Below are positions 45,290-54,503 of a stretch of 64,000 nucleotides of DNA, piece after piece. Numbering within the stretch: position 1 is the first letter of the stretch; every line of letters starts with the position of its first letter. The translations under genes were made by a program, and so were the position numbers. This stretch comes from G963666705 sp963666705. GTDB lineage: Bacteria > Pseudomonadota > Alphaproteobacteria > CADEGL01. The stretch lies in contig CAXXKO010000017.1 in assembly GCA_963666705.2 (NCBI GenBank), positions 186,001 to 250,000 on the forward strand, given 5' to 3'. The notes under the pieces were generated by a model, which was not told the origin of the DNA, did no database searches, and saw only the letters and a program-made list of their open reading frames with translations.

Positions 45290-46282
45290 ATGGACGGGGC
45301 CAGTCTCGACGTAACGGGTATCGGCAATGCCATCGTCGACGTGTTGGCGCGGGCCGATGACGGGCTTCTGGCCGAGAATGGCCTCGAGAAGGGCGCCATG
45401 ACCCTGATCGACGCGGCACGCGCGGAGGAGCTATACGGCCGCATGGGGCCGGGCCTCGAGGTTTCGGGCGGCTCGGCGGCGAACACTCTCGCCGGCCTCG
45501 CCTCCCTCGGCGGGCGCGGCGCCTTCATCGGCAAGGTGCGGGACGACCAGCTCGGCCAGGTCTTCACCCACGATATCCGCGCCGCCGGCACCCGGTACGA
45601 AACCACGCCCGCCCTCGAGGGCCCACCCACGGCGCGGTGCCTCGTCCTGGTCACGCCCGACGCGCAGCGCACCCTGCAGACCTTCCTCGGCGTCTCGGTG
45701 GAGCTCGGCCCCGAGGACGTGGACCCCGTGCTGGTGCGCGGTGCGCAGGTTACTTACCTCGAGGGCTATCTCTTCGATCCGCCGCGCGCGAAGGCCGCGT
45801 TTCGCGCGGCCGTCGAAATCGCTCACGGCGCCGGGCGAAGGGTTGCGCTCACCCTCTCCGACCCGTTCTGCGTCGACCGGCACCGGAGCGACTTCCGCTC
45901 GCTGGTCGAAGGGCACGTGGATCTCCTGTTCGCCAACGAGGCCGAGATCATGTCGCTCTACGAGGTCGGGGACTTCGATTCCGCGCTCCAGCATGTGCGC
46001 GGCCACTGCGAGGTCGCGGCCCTCACCCGCGGTGAGAAGGGTGCCGTCATCGTTGCTGGCGAGGAAGTCCACGTGATCGATGCCGAGCCGGTCGAGCGGG
46101 TGGTCGATACCACGGGCGCCGGCGACCTCTACGCCGCCGGGTTCCTCCACGGCTTCACCCATGGCCATGACCTGGCGGCCTGCGGCCGGCTCGGCGCGCT
46201 GGCGGCGGCGGAGGCGATCTCCCACTACGGGGCCAGGCCGGAGGCGCCCCTCGCGGAGCTGGTCGCGCGCGGGCTCGGCTGA
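45290..46282 (+). CDS. PfkB-family carbohydrate/nucleoside kinase (adenosine kinase-like)
   Basis: A 330-residue ribokinase-fold kinase. The N-terminal GIGNAIVDVLARADDGLL and GGSAANTLAGLASLGG bind substrate. The C-terminal PfkB signature is VVDTTGAGDLYAAGFLHG with the catalytic Asp in GAGD. Alphaproteobacterial proteins of this type are usually annotated adenosine kinase. ATG 45290 is used because it begins the conserved region. The permease gene starts 7 bp downstream. Confidence 0.9.
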   Translation: MDGASLDVTGIGNAIVDVLARADDGLLAENGLEKGAMTLIDAARAEELYGRMGPGLEVSGGSAANTLAGLASLGGRGAFIGKVRDDQLGQVFTHDIRAAGTRYETTPALEGPPTARCLVLVTPDAQRTLQTFLGVSVELGPEDVDPVLVRGAQVTYLEGYLFDPPRAKAAFRAAVEIAHGAGRRVALTLSDPFCVDRHRSDFRSLVEGHVDLLFANEAEIMSLYEVGDFDSALQHVRGHCEVAALTRGEKGAVIVAGEEVHVIDAEPVERVVDTTGAGDLYAAGFLHGFTHGHDLAACGRLGALAAAEAISHYGARPEAPLAELVARGLG

Positions 46283-46289
46283 GACCCCC

Positions 46290-47681
46290 GTGACGGGCGC
46301 GCGCGAGGGCCGCCGCGACTGGGGTGATGCGCTCGGCATCTACCTCCACGGCCGAGTCCTGGCCATGCTGTTCCTCGGCTTCTCGGCCGGGTTGCCCTTC
46401 CTCCTGGTCTTCTCCACCTTGTCGGCTTGGCTGCGCGAGGCGGAGGTCACCCGCACCACCATCGGCTTCTTCAGCTGGGTCGGCATCACCTATTCGATCA
46501 AGTTCTTCTGGGCGCCCGTAGTCGACCGTCTGCCGCTGCCCTACCTCACGCGGTGCCTGGGCCGGCGCCGCAGCTGGATGCTCGTGGCCATGGCCGGCAT
46601 CGCCGCCGGCCTCCTCGGCATGGCGTCGGTCGACCCGGCCCAGAACCTGACCGCCATGGCCCTTTTCGCCCTCCTGGTCGCCTTCTCGTCGGCGACTCAG
46701 GATGTGGCCATCGACGCCTACCGGATCGAGGCCGTGGATAGCGCGCTGCAGGGCGCCATGGCCGCCACCTACCAGCTCGGCTACCGGATAGCGCTTCTCG
46801 CGGCCGGCGCCGGCGTCCTGTACGCCGCCGACCTGGCCGGCTGGCCCTTCTCCTACCGGGGCATGGCCGCCCTCACCCTCGTCGGCATCGCGACCGTGCT
46901 CGTCATCGCCGAGCCGGTGGCCGCGCGCGACGATTCCGCGATTCAGCGGGAGGCGCGTGTGGTCCGCTTCATCGCCCGCAGCGCCCATATGCCCGCCCGC
47001 CGCCGCGCCGCGATGGCCTGGCTCATCGGTGCCGTCGTCTGCCCGTTCGTGGATTTCTTCGCCCGCAACGGCGCGATGGCCGTCCTCATCCTGTTGTTCG
47101 TGAGCCTCTTTCGCCTGAGCGACATCACCATGGGGGTGATGGCCTACCCCTTCTATATCGACCTCGGCTTCTCGAAGAGCGAGATCGCGACCGTGGTGAA
47201 GCTCTTCGGCTTCTTCGCGACCGTCCTCGGCGCCTTTCTCGGCGGTGTCCTCGTCGCCCGCTACGGCGTCATGGGCCCGCTGCTGCTGGGCGCGGTGCTG
47301 ATCGCGGCCACCAACCTCCTGTTCGCCGGGCTCGCCGCGATCGGGCGCGACCTGACCTTCCTCACCCTCGTCATCAGCGCCGATAACATGACCGGCGGCT
47401 TTGCCGGCACGGTGTTCATCGCCTATCTCTCGAGCCTCACCAACACGGCCTACACGGCGACCCAATACGCCCTCTTCAGCTCGCTCATGACACTTCCGGG
47501 CAAGCTGCTGGGCGGCGCCTCGGGCGCCATCGTCGATGCCTACGGCTATGTGGAGTTCTTCATCTATGCCGCGGTCGTGGGCCTCCCGGCCATCCTCCTG
47601 GCGCTCGTTCTGACGACCCGGGCGGCCCGCCCACCGGCGCCGCCCGATGCGACCTCGGGCCCCCGAAAAGGGGCCGGCTAG
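46290..47681 (+). CDS. AmpG-like MFS permease
   Basis: A 463-residue major facilitator of the PAT/AmpG family with about 12 helices. The N-terminal FLGFSAGLPFLLVFSTLSAW, the QDVAIDAYRIEAV segment and AATYQLGYRIALLAAGAG are characteristic. AmpG imports anhydromuropeptides during cell-wall recycling and is needed for beta-lactamase induction. The start is GTG 46290, 7 bp after the kinase stop. No ampC or ampR is nearby, so a wall-recycling role is the safer inference. Confidence 0.87.
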   Translation: MTGAREGRRDWGDALGIYLHGRVLAMLFLGFSAGLPFLLVFSTLSAWLREAEVTRTTIGFFSWVGITYSIKFFWAPVVDRLPLPYLTRCLGRRRSWMLVAMAGIAAGLLGMASVDPAQNLTAMALFALLVAFSSATQDVAIDAYRIEAVDSALQGAMAATYQLGYRIALLAAGAGVLYAADLAGWPFSYRGMAALTLVGIATVLVIAEPVAARDDSAIQREARVVRFIARSAHMPARRRAAMAWLIGAVVCPFVDFFARNGAMAVLILLFVSLFRLSDITMGVMAYPFYIDLGFSKSEIATVVKLFGFFATVLGAFLGGVLVARYGVMGPLLLGAVLIAATNLLFAGLAAIGRDLTFLTLVISADNMTGGFAGTVFIAYLSSLTNTAYTATQYALFSSLMTLPGKLLGGASGAIVDAYGYVEFFIYAAVVGLPAILLALVLTTRAARPPAPPDATSGPRKGAG

Positions 47682-47776
47682 AGCCCGATACCCCTCGCCG
47701 CGATAGGGTGTTGACCGGCGTTATCCGTGGGACCATTCTCCGGCCGAGCCACCCCCCTCAGCACAGATGGTGGACC

Positions 47777-48898
47777 ATGCTTGTCGGAGCGCCCAAGGAA
47801 ATCAAGACCCACGAATATCGCGTCGGCCTCGTGCCTTCGAGCGTGCGCGAGCTGGTCCATCACGGCCACCAGGTGATGATCGAGCACGGCGCCGGGGAAG
47901 GCATCGGCGTCTCGGACTCGGACTACGAGGGCGCGGGCGCCGCCATCGCGCCCGACGCCGCGGACATCTTCGCCCGGGCCGAGATGGTGGTGAAGGTGAA
48001 GGAGCCCCAGCCCCGCGAACGCGCGATGCTGCGCGAGGGCCAGGTGCTCTTCACCTACCTCCATCTCGCCGCCGACAAGTGCTTGACGGAAGGGGTCCTC
48101 GCCTCGGGCTGTGTCGGCATCGCATACGAGACCGTGACCGGCGCGGGCGGCGGCCTGCCGCTGCTCGCGCCCATGAGCGAGGTGGCCGGGCGCATGTCGA
48201 TCCAGGCCGGCGCCCACTGCCTGGAGAAGGAGGCCGGTGGCCGCGGCGTGCTGCTGGGCGGCGTGCCGGGCGTGCCGGCGGCGGACGTGGTGATCCTGGG
48301 CGGCGGCGTCTCCGGCACCAACGCGGCGCGCATGGCCATGGGGCTCGAGGCGCGGGTGACGGTGGTCGACAAGTCCCTGCTCCGCCTCTACGAACTCGAC
48401 ATGCAGTTCGGCCCCACCCTCAACACCATATTCGCCACCGTGGACACGATCGAGGCGCTGGTGCTCGGCGCGGACCTCGTCATCGGCGCCGTCCTGGTGC
48501 CGGGGGCGGCGGCGCCCAAGCTCGTCACCAGGGAGATGGTCGCCAAGATGCGCCGCGGCTCGGTCCTCGTCGATATCTCCATCGACCAGGGCGGCTGCTT
48601 CGAGACCAGCCGGCCGACGACCCACGACGATCCCACTTTTATCATTGACGGCGTGGTCCATTATTGCGTCGCCAACATGCCGGGCGCGGTCGCGCGCACC
48701 TCGACCTTCGCGCTCAGCAACGCCACCCTGCCCTTCATCCTGGCCCTCGCGGACAAGGGGTACAGGAAGGCCCTGGCGGAGGACATACATCTGCGCGCCG
48801 GCCTCAACGTGCATCACGGCAAAGTCACCTACGAGGCGGTGGCGGCCGGTCTCGGCCTGGATTTCCACACGGCCGAAGAGGTCCTCGGGATCGCCTAG
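47777..48898 (+). CDS. ald: Alanine dehydrogenase
   Basis: A 373-residue enzyme for reversible oxidative deamination of L-alanine to pyruvate with NAD. It begins MLVGAPKEIKTHEYRVGLVP, with VKVKEPQPRE, the nucleotide-binding VVILGGGVSGTNAARMAMGL and the active-site His in FTYLHLAADK. Length and motifs are standard. A TTGACC at 47712 could be a -35 element. The macro-domain gene follows after 14 bp. Confidence 0.96.
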   Translation: MLVGAPKEIKTHEYRVGLVPSSVRELVHHGHQVMIEHGAGEGIGVSDSDYEGAGAAIAPDAADIFARAEMVVKVKEPQPRERAMLREGQVLFTYLHLAADKCLTEGVLASGCVGIAYETVTGAGGGLPLLAPMSEVAGRMSIQAGAHCLEKEAGGRGVLLGGVPGVPAADVVILGGGVSGTNAARMAMGLEARVTVVDKSLLRLYELDMQFGPTLNTIFATVDTIEALVLGADLVIGAVLVPGAAAPKLVTREMVAKMRRGSVLVDISIDQGGCFETSRPTTHDDPTFIIDGVVHYCVANMPGAVARTSTFALSNATLPFILALADKGYRKALAEDIHLRAGLNVHHGKVTYEAVAAGLGLDFHTAEEVLGIA

Positions 48899-48912
48899 CA
48901 GACACCAGCCCG

Positions 48913-49443
48913 ATGCCCGCGCGCATGGTCGTCACCGAGGGCGACATCACGATTCAGGCGGTGGACGCCATCGTCAACGCGGCCAACGAAAGCCTTCTGG
49001 GCGGCGGCGGGGTCGACGGCGCCATCCACCGCGCGGCGGGGCCGGGGCTTCTCGCGGAGTGCCGCGCGCTCGGCGGCTGCCCCACGGGCGAGGCCAGGAT
49101 TACGGGCGGCCACGGGCTGCGCGCCGCTTGCGTGATCCACGCGGTCGGCCCCATATGGCGGGGCGGTGGTGGGGGCGAGGACGCGCTGCTCGCCGCCTGT
49201 TACCGCAATGCCCTGGCCCTCGCGCGGGCCAATGGGGCGCGGACGGTCGCCTTCCCGGCCATCTCCACCGGGGTCTACCGATTCCCGCTCGGCCGCGCGG
49301 CGGCCATCGCGGTCGCGACCGTGGCCGAGGAGCTCAACGGCGACGACGCCATCGACCGGGTCGTTTTCGTGTGCTTCGGCGCCGAGGCTACGGCCGTCTT
49401 CGCCGCGGCGCTTGACGCGCATCATTATACCAGGCGGCGATGA
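48913..49443 (+). CDS. Macro-domain protein (O-acetyl-ADP-ribose deacetylase-like)
   Basis: A 176-residue macrodomain of the MacroD/YmdB class. Ligand motifs are VDAIVNAANESLLGGGGVDG, AIHRAAGPGLLAEC and TVAFPAISTGVYRFPLGRAA. Such enzymes remove ADP-ribose from proteins or deacetylate O-acetyl-ADP-ribose. ATG 48913 is used; ATG 48925 is an alternative. It follows ald closely. Its last codons and TGA lie in a perfect hairpin (49430-49464). Confidence 0.93.
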   Translation: MPARMVVTEGDITIQAVDAIVNAANESLLGGGGVDGAIHRAAGPGLLAECRALGGCPTGEARITGGHGLRAACVIHAVGPIWRGGGGGEDALLAACYRNALALARANGARTVAFPAISTGVYRFPLGRAAAIAVATVAEELNGDDAIDRVVFVCFGAEATAVFAAALDAHHYTRRR

Positions 49444-49464
49444 GCTTGACTCATCGCCGCCTGG
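49430..49464 (+). terminator. Perfect 15-bp hairpin over the macro-domain stop codon
   Basis: CCAGGCGGCGATGAG (49430-49444) and CTCATCGCCGCCTGG (49450-49464) pair without mismatch around the loop CTTGA. It spans the stop codon of the macro-domain gene. There is no U-run after it, so intrinsic termination is uncertain; it may protect the 3' end. Confidence 0.6.
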
Positions 49465-49501
49465 CAAGCGCCGCGTGCGCGCCCGAGCTTATGCGAGGCC
49501 A

Positions 49502-49550
49502 GCCTTAGCGGCGCTTGAGCGAAAGAAGTGCCTTAGCGGCGCTTGAGCGA
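49502..49550. repeat. Two direct 21-bp repeats before IS630 copy B
   Basis: GCCTTAGCGGCGCTTGAGCGA occurs at 49502-49522 and 49530-49550, written here as a 21-mer only by position in the second case; both begin GCCTTAGCGG. A shorter relative, GGCGCTTGAGGGA, follows near 49584. The 49465-49636 stretch has no gene. Confidence 0.6.
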
Positions 49551-49636
49551 TATGAGAAGCCAAGGCCGCGGATGCGGCCGCCCGGCGCTTGAGGGAACAT
49601 ACGATCGGTCTCCCTCAAGGCCGATCGGTTGTCTAA

Positions 49637-50834
49637 TACCAGTGAGCGCCTGAATTGACTCTCGGGATATTCATTGATGGCGGATGATGGCGGATTGTGA
49701 TTCTATGGTCTCCCACCAGATGTGGGGGATGTCATGGGATCAGCACTCAAGATACGGGATGATTTGACGCCTTTGGAGCTTCGGCGCTGGGCTCGCGTGG
49801 AATCGTACGGTCGAGCGGCGGCGCGGGCCTATGGGATCGCGAATGCTTTGGAGGAGATGCCCTGGGCTGATGCCGCGCGGCTTGCGGGGATGGATCGCCA
49901 AACGCTTCGCGACGCGGTTGTTCGTTACAATGCAAAGGGATTGGAGGGGCTTCACGACCGTCCAAAGGGCTACTCGCCGCGGCGGCTGACGGCAGACGAG
50001 GAAGCGGCGCTGGCGGCGGTCATCATCGCCGGGCCGGAGCCTGAGCGCGACGGGGTTTGCGCCTGGACCCGGGCCGATCTGTGCCGCTGGCTGGAGGAGC
50101 GCTTCGCCAAGACCTACCACCCCTCGAGCATGACCCGGGTTCTACGGCGGATGGGATTTTCCCGCCAGAAGGCGCGCCCGAGCCACCCGCGAAGGGACGC
50201 CGAAGCGCAGGAGCGCTTCAAAAAAGGGCGCTTCGCGACATCCTGAAGGCGACCGCCGCGGCGCATCCCGACAAGCGCCTACAGCTGTGGTTTCAGGATG
50301 AAGCGCGCGTCGGCAACAAGGGCCGGGTGTGTCACCGGTGGTGGCGCAGGGGCGAGCGTGCCCCCGGGACGCGTCAAATCGGCTACCAGTGGGCCTACAT
50401 CTTCTCCGCCGTGCGCCCGGACACCGGCGACGACGTCACCCTGGTGATGCCGAGCGTCAACGCCAAGGTCATGGACCTGTTTCTCGCACACTTCGCCGAT
50501 ACCCTGGACCAGGATGCGCACGCCGTCATGATGTGCGACGGCGCCGGTTGGCACGACGAGCGCGCCCTCACCGTCCCCGACAACGTCACCTTGGCGCTGT
50601 TGCCGCCTTACAGTCCCGAACTCAACCCCGTCGAGCGGGTTTGGCTCTACCTACGCGAACGCTTCCTATCGCTCCGCGTCCTCGACGACACCGAGGCCAT
50701 CATCGACGCCTGTTGCCAAGCATGGATCGACCTCATCGCAGAACCGGATCGTATGCCCATGGATCGACCTCATCGCAGAACCGGATCTGCGCCTATCCAT
50801 GGATCATGAAGGTGATTTCATAGGCTCACTGGTA
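49637..50834 (+). mobile_element. IS630-family element, copy B
   Basis: A 1198-bp element with the same ends as copy A, flanked by TAA. It is identical to copy A over more than a kilobase by reading. They differ near the 3' end, where copy B has a 30-bp direct duplication (50721-50750 and 50758-50787) replacing a few bases. Its right end directly abuts the left end of the IS110-type element. Confidence 0.92.
49722..50809 (+). CDS. IS630-family transposase, -1 frameshift, altered C terminus (copy B)
   Basis: Same two-frame organisation as copy A, with the slippery A6G at 50220-50226. The DDE residues (FQDEARVG, MMCDGAGWH, SPELNPVERVW) are intact. The 30-bp duplication with a 23-bp net gain shifts the frame after AEPDRM, so the last residues read PMDRPHRRTGSAPIHGS instead of RTLCAYPWIMKVIS. 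Whether the altered tail abolishes activity is not known. Confidence 0.85.
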
Positions 50835-52204
50835 TAATTCCGGTTCGTTGGTCAAGCCCTTCCGGACCCTTGTCTCCGCCGGGAACACGGTTGTCTGCGA
50901 AGTCTTCCCCGACGGGTCCGCCGGGTCGCTTCATGATAGTGCCCTTTGGCTTCGGCCTCCCAAGGTATCAGGCGCAATCGCGAACGGCTGTCCGCTTAGC
51001 AACCAAACGAACGGGATCGCCTCGGCCACCGTCCCGGCGGGGACGGGTCTTCCGCTTCTCGCGGAGCTCTCTCTTCTCCTTATCCAGCTATGCCGTGGCG
51101 CTCGCCTCCTTTTCCGGCCAGCGGAAGGCTTCGCCGGTGATCAGCATCCGGTGCAGGATCACCGCCAGCCGGCGCGCCAGCGCCACGCAGGCCTTCTTGT
51201 GGCTGGTCCGCCTCTTGATCCGGCGCGCCCAGTCCTTCAGCGGGTGGGCCCGGCGCACCACCGTCAGCAGGCTGTTGGCGGCCTCGTAGAGCAGCGCCCG
51301 CAGCATGGCGTCGCCGTGTTTCGAGATGCGCCCCGAATAGTCCATCCCACCCGACTGCCAGCGCCGCGACGTGAGCCCCACATAGGCGCCCACCGCGCGC
51401 GATTTGGCGAACCGCTCCGCTTCGCCAATGGTCGCCACATAGGCCAGCGCCGTCACCGGCCCCACCCCCGGCGTGCTCATCAGCAAACGGCAGGCCGGAG
51501 AGCCTTTCGCCCGCGCCACGACCGCCTCGTCCAGCCGCCCGATCTCGCGGCCCAGCGCCGCCGCCGCGGACAGAAGCGGCTCGATCATCACCTTCAGCTC
51601 GGGACGCCCCTCCAACGCCTCGCGGACGCGTCCGGCCAGCTTGCCCGATCCCTTGGGAAAGCGAAGGCCCAACGACCCCAACAGGCCACGGATCGCGTTC
51701 TCCGTATCGCGCCGCTGGCGCACCAGATGACAGCGCGCCTTGAGAAGTGCCCGCGCCTCTTGCGCCACCTCGATCTTCACCGCCACAGGGCGGCAGAACC
51801 CCGTCCGCGCGATCTCCGCCAAGAGCTCGGCGTCGTTCGCATCCGTCTTGTTGTGCTGAAGGCGCATCACCGCGTTCGCATGGCGCGCGTCGATCACATC
51901 GACCGAGACCCCCAGCCGGCCCAGATCCCGCGCCAGCCAGCCACTCAGCGTACCCGTCTCCAGAACGATACGGCCAGGGCACAGACAATGCTCCCGCAAA
52001 GCTGCGAACAGCGCCCTCGGATCGGTCGCAACCTTGCCGCGCGCCAATATCTTTCCCGCCACGTCCTTCACGCAAAACGCCGTCTCTTCCTTCGACACAT
52101 CAAACCCAACATACTCCGTCATGGTCACTCTCCTTGGTTTGCCTATTGGGGCGCTTACTCGTGACCCCGCATCATAGGCCCAGGAGAGTGACCACCGGAA
52201 TTAC
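50835..52204 (-). mobile_element. IS110-family element (intact)
   Basis: A 1.37-kb element with an intact transposase gene. A 10-bp inverted pair, TAATTCCGGT at 50835-50844 and ACCGGAATTA at 52195-52204, marks approximate ends. The right end is 21 bp from the phoB stop codon. IS630 copy B abuts the left end. The 253 bp between the left end and the gene are noncoding. Confidence 0.75.
51088..52128 (-). CDS. IS110-family transposase
   Basis: A 346-residue DEDD transposase, different from the split one at 1903-6689. The N-terminal RuvC-like domain has D in YVGFDVSKEE, E in RIVLETGTLSG and the Asp cluster in NKTDANDAE. The C-terminal Tnp_20 region has STPGVGPVTALAYVATIG and SGRISKHGDAMLRALLYEA. 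Full length and uninterrupted, so probably functional. A ribosome site AGGAGAG lies upstream. Confidence 0.93.
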   Translation of the reverse strand: MTMTEYVGFDVSKEETAFCVKDVAGKILARGKVATDPRALFAALREHCLCPGRIVLETGTLSGWLARDLGRLGVSVDVIDARHANAVMRLQHNKTDANDAELLAEIARTGFCRPVAVKIEVAQEARALLKARCHLVRQRRDTENAIRGLLGSLGLRFPKGSGKLAGRVREALEGRPELKVMIEPLLSAAAALGREIGRLDEAVVARAKGSPACRLLMSTPGVGPVTALAYVATIGEAERFAKSRAVGAYVGLTSRRWQSGGMDYSGRISKHGDAMLRALLYEAANSLLTVVRRAHPLKDWARRIKRRTSHKKACVALARRLAVILHRMLITGEAFRWPEKEASATA

Positions 52205-52225
52205 GCTATGTATTAGGCGCCGGGC

Positions 52226-52909
52226 TCAGCCTTCCAGGGCGTAGCCGGCCGAGCGCACGGTGCGGATCGGGTCCGCGTCGCCGGCGGCGTTGAGCGCCTT
52301 GCGCAGGCGCCTGATATGGACGTCCACCGTGCGCGCCTCGACATAGACGTCCCGGCCCCAGGCGGCATCGAGCAGCTGCTCGCGCGAGAACACGCGGCCC
52401 GGATGCTCGAGGAAGTGGCGCAACAGGCGGAATTCCGTCGGCCCCAGTTGGACCGGGCGCTCGCCGCGCCGCACCCGGTGGCGGGCGAGATCCATGCTGA
52501 TGTCCCCGTGGGACAGGGCCTCTTCCTCGAGGGCCGGCCGCGAACGGCGCAGGACCGCCCGCACCCGCGCCATCAATTCCGTCACCGAGAACGGCTTGGT
52601 CACGTAGTCGTCGGCGCCGCTCTCCAGGCCACGGACCCGGTCGGCCTCCTCCCCCCGCGCCGTCAGCATGATGATCGGGATGGCCTTCGTCTCCGGCTTG
52701 CGCCGGAGCTGGCGGCAGACTTCGATGCCCGAGACCCGGGGCAGCATCCAGTCGAGCAGGATGAGGTCCGGCCGCTCCTCGCCCGCGACTAGGATCGCCT
52801 CCTCGCCGTCGCCGACGGCCGTGACCCGGTAACCCGCCCGCTCCAGGTTGTAGCCGAGGAGGGCCACGAGCGCTTCCTCGTCCTCGACCACCAGGAGGTG
52901 GGGCTTCAT
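52226..52909 (-). CDS. phoB: Phosphate regulon response regulator PhoB
   Basis: A 227-residue OmpR-class regulator. The receiver domain has the phospho-acceptor Asp in LILLDWMLPRVSG near residue 53 and Lys in YVTKPFSVTEL. The C-terminal winged helix includes LGPTEFRLLRHFLEHPGRVF and YVEARTVDVHIRRLRKALN. Phosphorylated PhoB binds PHO boxes, and one is at 58379-58407. The start overlaps the phoU stop by ATGA. It ends 21 bp from an IS110-type element. Confidence 0.96.
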   Translation of the reverse strand: MKPHLLVVEDEEALVALLGYNLERAGYRVTAVGDGEEAILVAGEERPDLILLDWMLPRVSGIEVCRQLRRKPETKAIPIIMLTARGEEADRVRGLESGADDYVTKPFSVTELMARVRAVLRRSRPALEEEALSHGDISMDLARHRVRRGERPVQLGPTEFRLLRHFLEHPGRVFSREQLLDAAWGRDVYVEARTVDVHIRRLRKALNAAGDADPIRTVRSAGYALEG

Positions 52910-53646
52910 GACCCGTCTTTCCCGCCCCCCGGCGCCCGCGGCCCGCGCTCGCCGCCGAGCGCCAGCTCCCGGCTCCGCGACCGGCTCTCCCTGAACGGCC
53001 CACCGTGCACCAGGAAGTGGATGGTCTCGGCGATATTGGTGGTGTGGTCGCCGACCCGCTCGATGTTCTTGGCGATGAACAGAAGATGGGTGCAGGTGGT
53101 GATGTTGCGCGGATCCTCCATCATATAGGTCAGGAGCTCGCGAAACAGGCTGGTGTACATCTCGTCGACTTCGTCGTCCCGGTACCAGACGTCCATGGCC
53201 TTGTCCACGTCGCGCTCGATATAGGCGTCGAGCACGTCCTTGATCATGGTCTGGGCCAGCAGGCTCATGCGGGGAATGGCGTAGAGGGGCTTGATGGGCT
53301 CGACATGCGCGAGCTGCAGGCCGCGCTTGGCGACGTTGGTTGCGTAATCGGCGATGCGCTCGAGATCGCTCGAGATCTTGAGGGCGGCGATGATGTTGCG
53401 CAGATCCTCCGCCATGGGCTGGCGCAGGGCCAGGAGGCGGAGCGAGAACTGGTCGATCTCGTGCTCGAGCTTGTCGACCTTGTCGTCGTTTTCGATGGTC
53501 GCCGCGGCGAGCTCGGTATCGCGCTTCATGACCGCTTTGATGGCGGCGGCGAGCTGCGCCTCGGCGAGGCCGCCCATGAGCATGATGGTGTTGTTCAGAT
53601 GCTGGAGCTCGTCGTCGTAGGCCTTGACGATATGTTCCGAGACCAT
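52906..53646 (-). CDS. phoU: Phosphate signalling protein PhoU
   Basis: A 246-residue all-helical protein of two PhoU repeats. Metal-binding helices include LKISSDLERIADYATNVAKR and LLFIAKNIERVGDHTTNIAE, the E/DxxxD motifs of the family. PhoU links PstSCAB activity to PhoR, keeping the regulon off when phosphate is plentiful. GGAGGACC precedes the ATG. It is coupled to phoB downstream and 34 bp from pstB upstream. Confidence 0.97.
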   Translation of the reverse strand: MVSEHIVKAYDDELQHLNNTIMLMGGLAEAQLAAAIKAVMKRDTELAAATIENDDKVDKLEHEIDQFSLRLLALRQPMAEDLRNIIAALKISSDLERIADYATNVAKRGLQLAHVEPIKPLYAIPRMSLLAQTMIKDVLDAYIERDVDKAMDVWYRDDEVDEMYTSLFRELLTYMMEDPRNITTCTHLLFIAKNIERVGDHTTNIAETIHFLVHGGPFRESRSRSRELALGGERGPRAPGGGKDGS

Positions 53647-53680
53647 GGGGTCCTCCGGGTGGTGGGCGCGGCGCCCGCCT

Positions 53681-54493
53681 TTAGCCGAAACGGCCGGTAA
53701 TGTAGCCTTGGGTATTCTCGTTACGGGGGCTCGTGAACACCTGCTCGGTGTCGCCGAACTCCAACAGCGAGCCCAGGTGGAAAAACGCCGTGCGCTGCGA
53801 GACGCGGGCCGCCTGCTGCATGTTATGGGTCACGATGACGATCGTGTAGTTCTCGCGCAACTCGTCGATCAGCTCCTCGATGCGCGCCGTGGCGATGGGG
53901 TCGAGCGCCGAGCAGGGCTCGTCCATGAGGATGACCTCGGGGTTGACCGCGATCGCGCGCGCGATGCAGAGGCGCTGCTGCTGGCCGCCCGAGAGGCTCG
54001 TGCCGGGGGCGTCCATGCGATCGCGGACCTCGCCGAAGAGGCCGGCCTTCTCCAGGCTCGTCTCCACGATCTCGTCCAGCTCGGCCCGGCTGCCGGCGAG
54101 GCCGTGGATGCGCGGCCCGTAGGCCACGTTGTCGTGGATCGACTTGGGAAAGGGGTTGGGCTTCTGGAATACCATGCCGACGCGGGCGCGAAGCTGCACC
54201 ACGTCGACGCTGCGGTCGTAGATGCTCTCGCCGTCGAGCATCACCTCGCCCACCAATCTGGCGCTCGGAATCGTGTCGTTCATGCGATTGAAGCAGCGCA
54301 GGAACGTGGACTTGCCGCAGCCCGACGGGCCGATCAGCGCGGTCACCTCGTTGGCCCGGACCTCCAGGCTCACGCTCTTGAGCGCCTGGTTGTCGCCGTA
54401 GTAGACGTCGAGGTCCCGGGTGGACAGCTTGGGCCGCTCCCCCGGCGCCGCCGCGCGCGCCTCGAAACCCGAATATTCGCTTGCCACGCTCAT
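53681..54493 (-). CDS. pstB: Phosphate ABC transporter ATPase PstB
   Basis: A 270-residue ABC ATPase. Walker A is GPSGCGKST, the signature LSGGQQQR, Walker B VILMDEPCSALD, and the switch His is in IVIVTHNMQQAARVS. The residues CFNRMNDTIPSARLVGEV are typical of PstB. It energises phosphate uptake through PstC and PstA. AAGGA precedes the ATG. Confidence 0.98.
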   Translation of the reverse strand: MSVASEYSGFEARAAAPGERPKLSTRDLDVYYGDNQALKSVSLEVRANEVTALIGPSGCGKSTFLRCFNRMNDTIPSARLVGEVMLDGESIYDRSVDVVQLRARVGMVFQKPNPFPKSIHDNVAYGPRIHGLAGSRAELDEIVETSLEKAGLFGEVRDRMDAPGTSLSGGQQQRLCIARAIAVNPEVILMDEPCSALDPIATARIEELIDELRENYTIVIVTHNMQQAARVSQRTAFFHLGSLLEFGDTEQVFTSPRNENTQGYITGRFG

Positions 54494-54503
54494 CGACGCA
54501 TCC

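Noticed and set aside
48913..49443. Macro-domain gene as part of a toxin-antitoxin (DarTG-like) system
   Set aside because: No DarT-like or other ADP-ribosyltransferase toxin gene is adjacent. The neighbour ald is a housekeeping enzyme, and the protein is a typical stand-alone MacroD.
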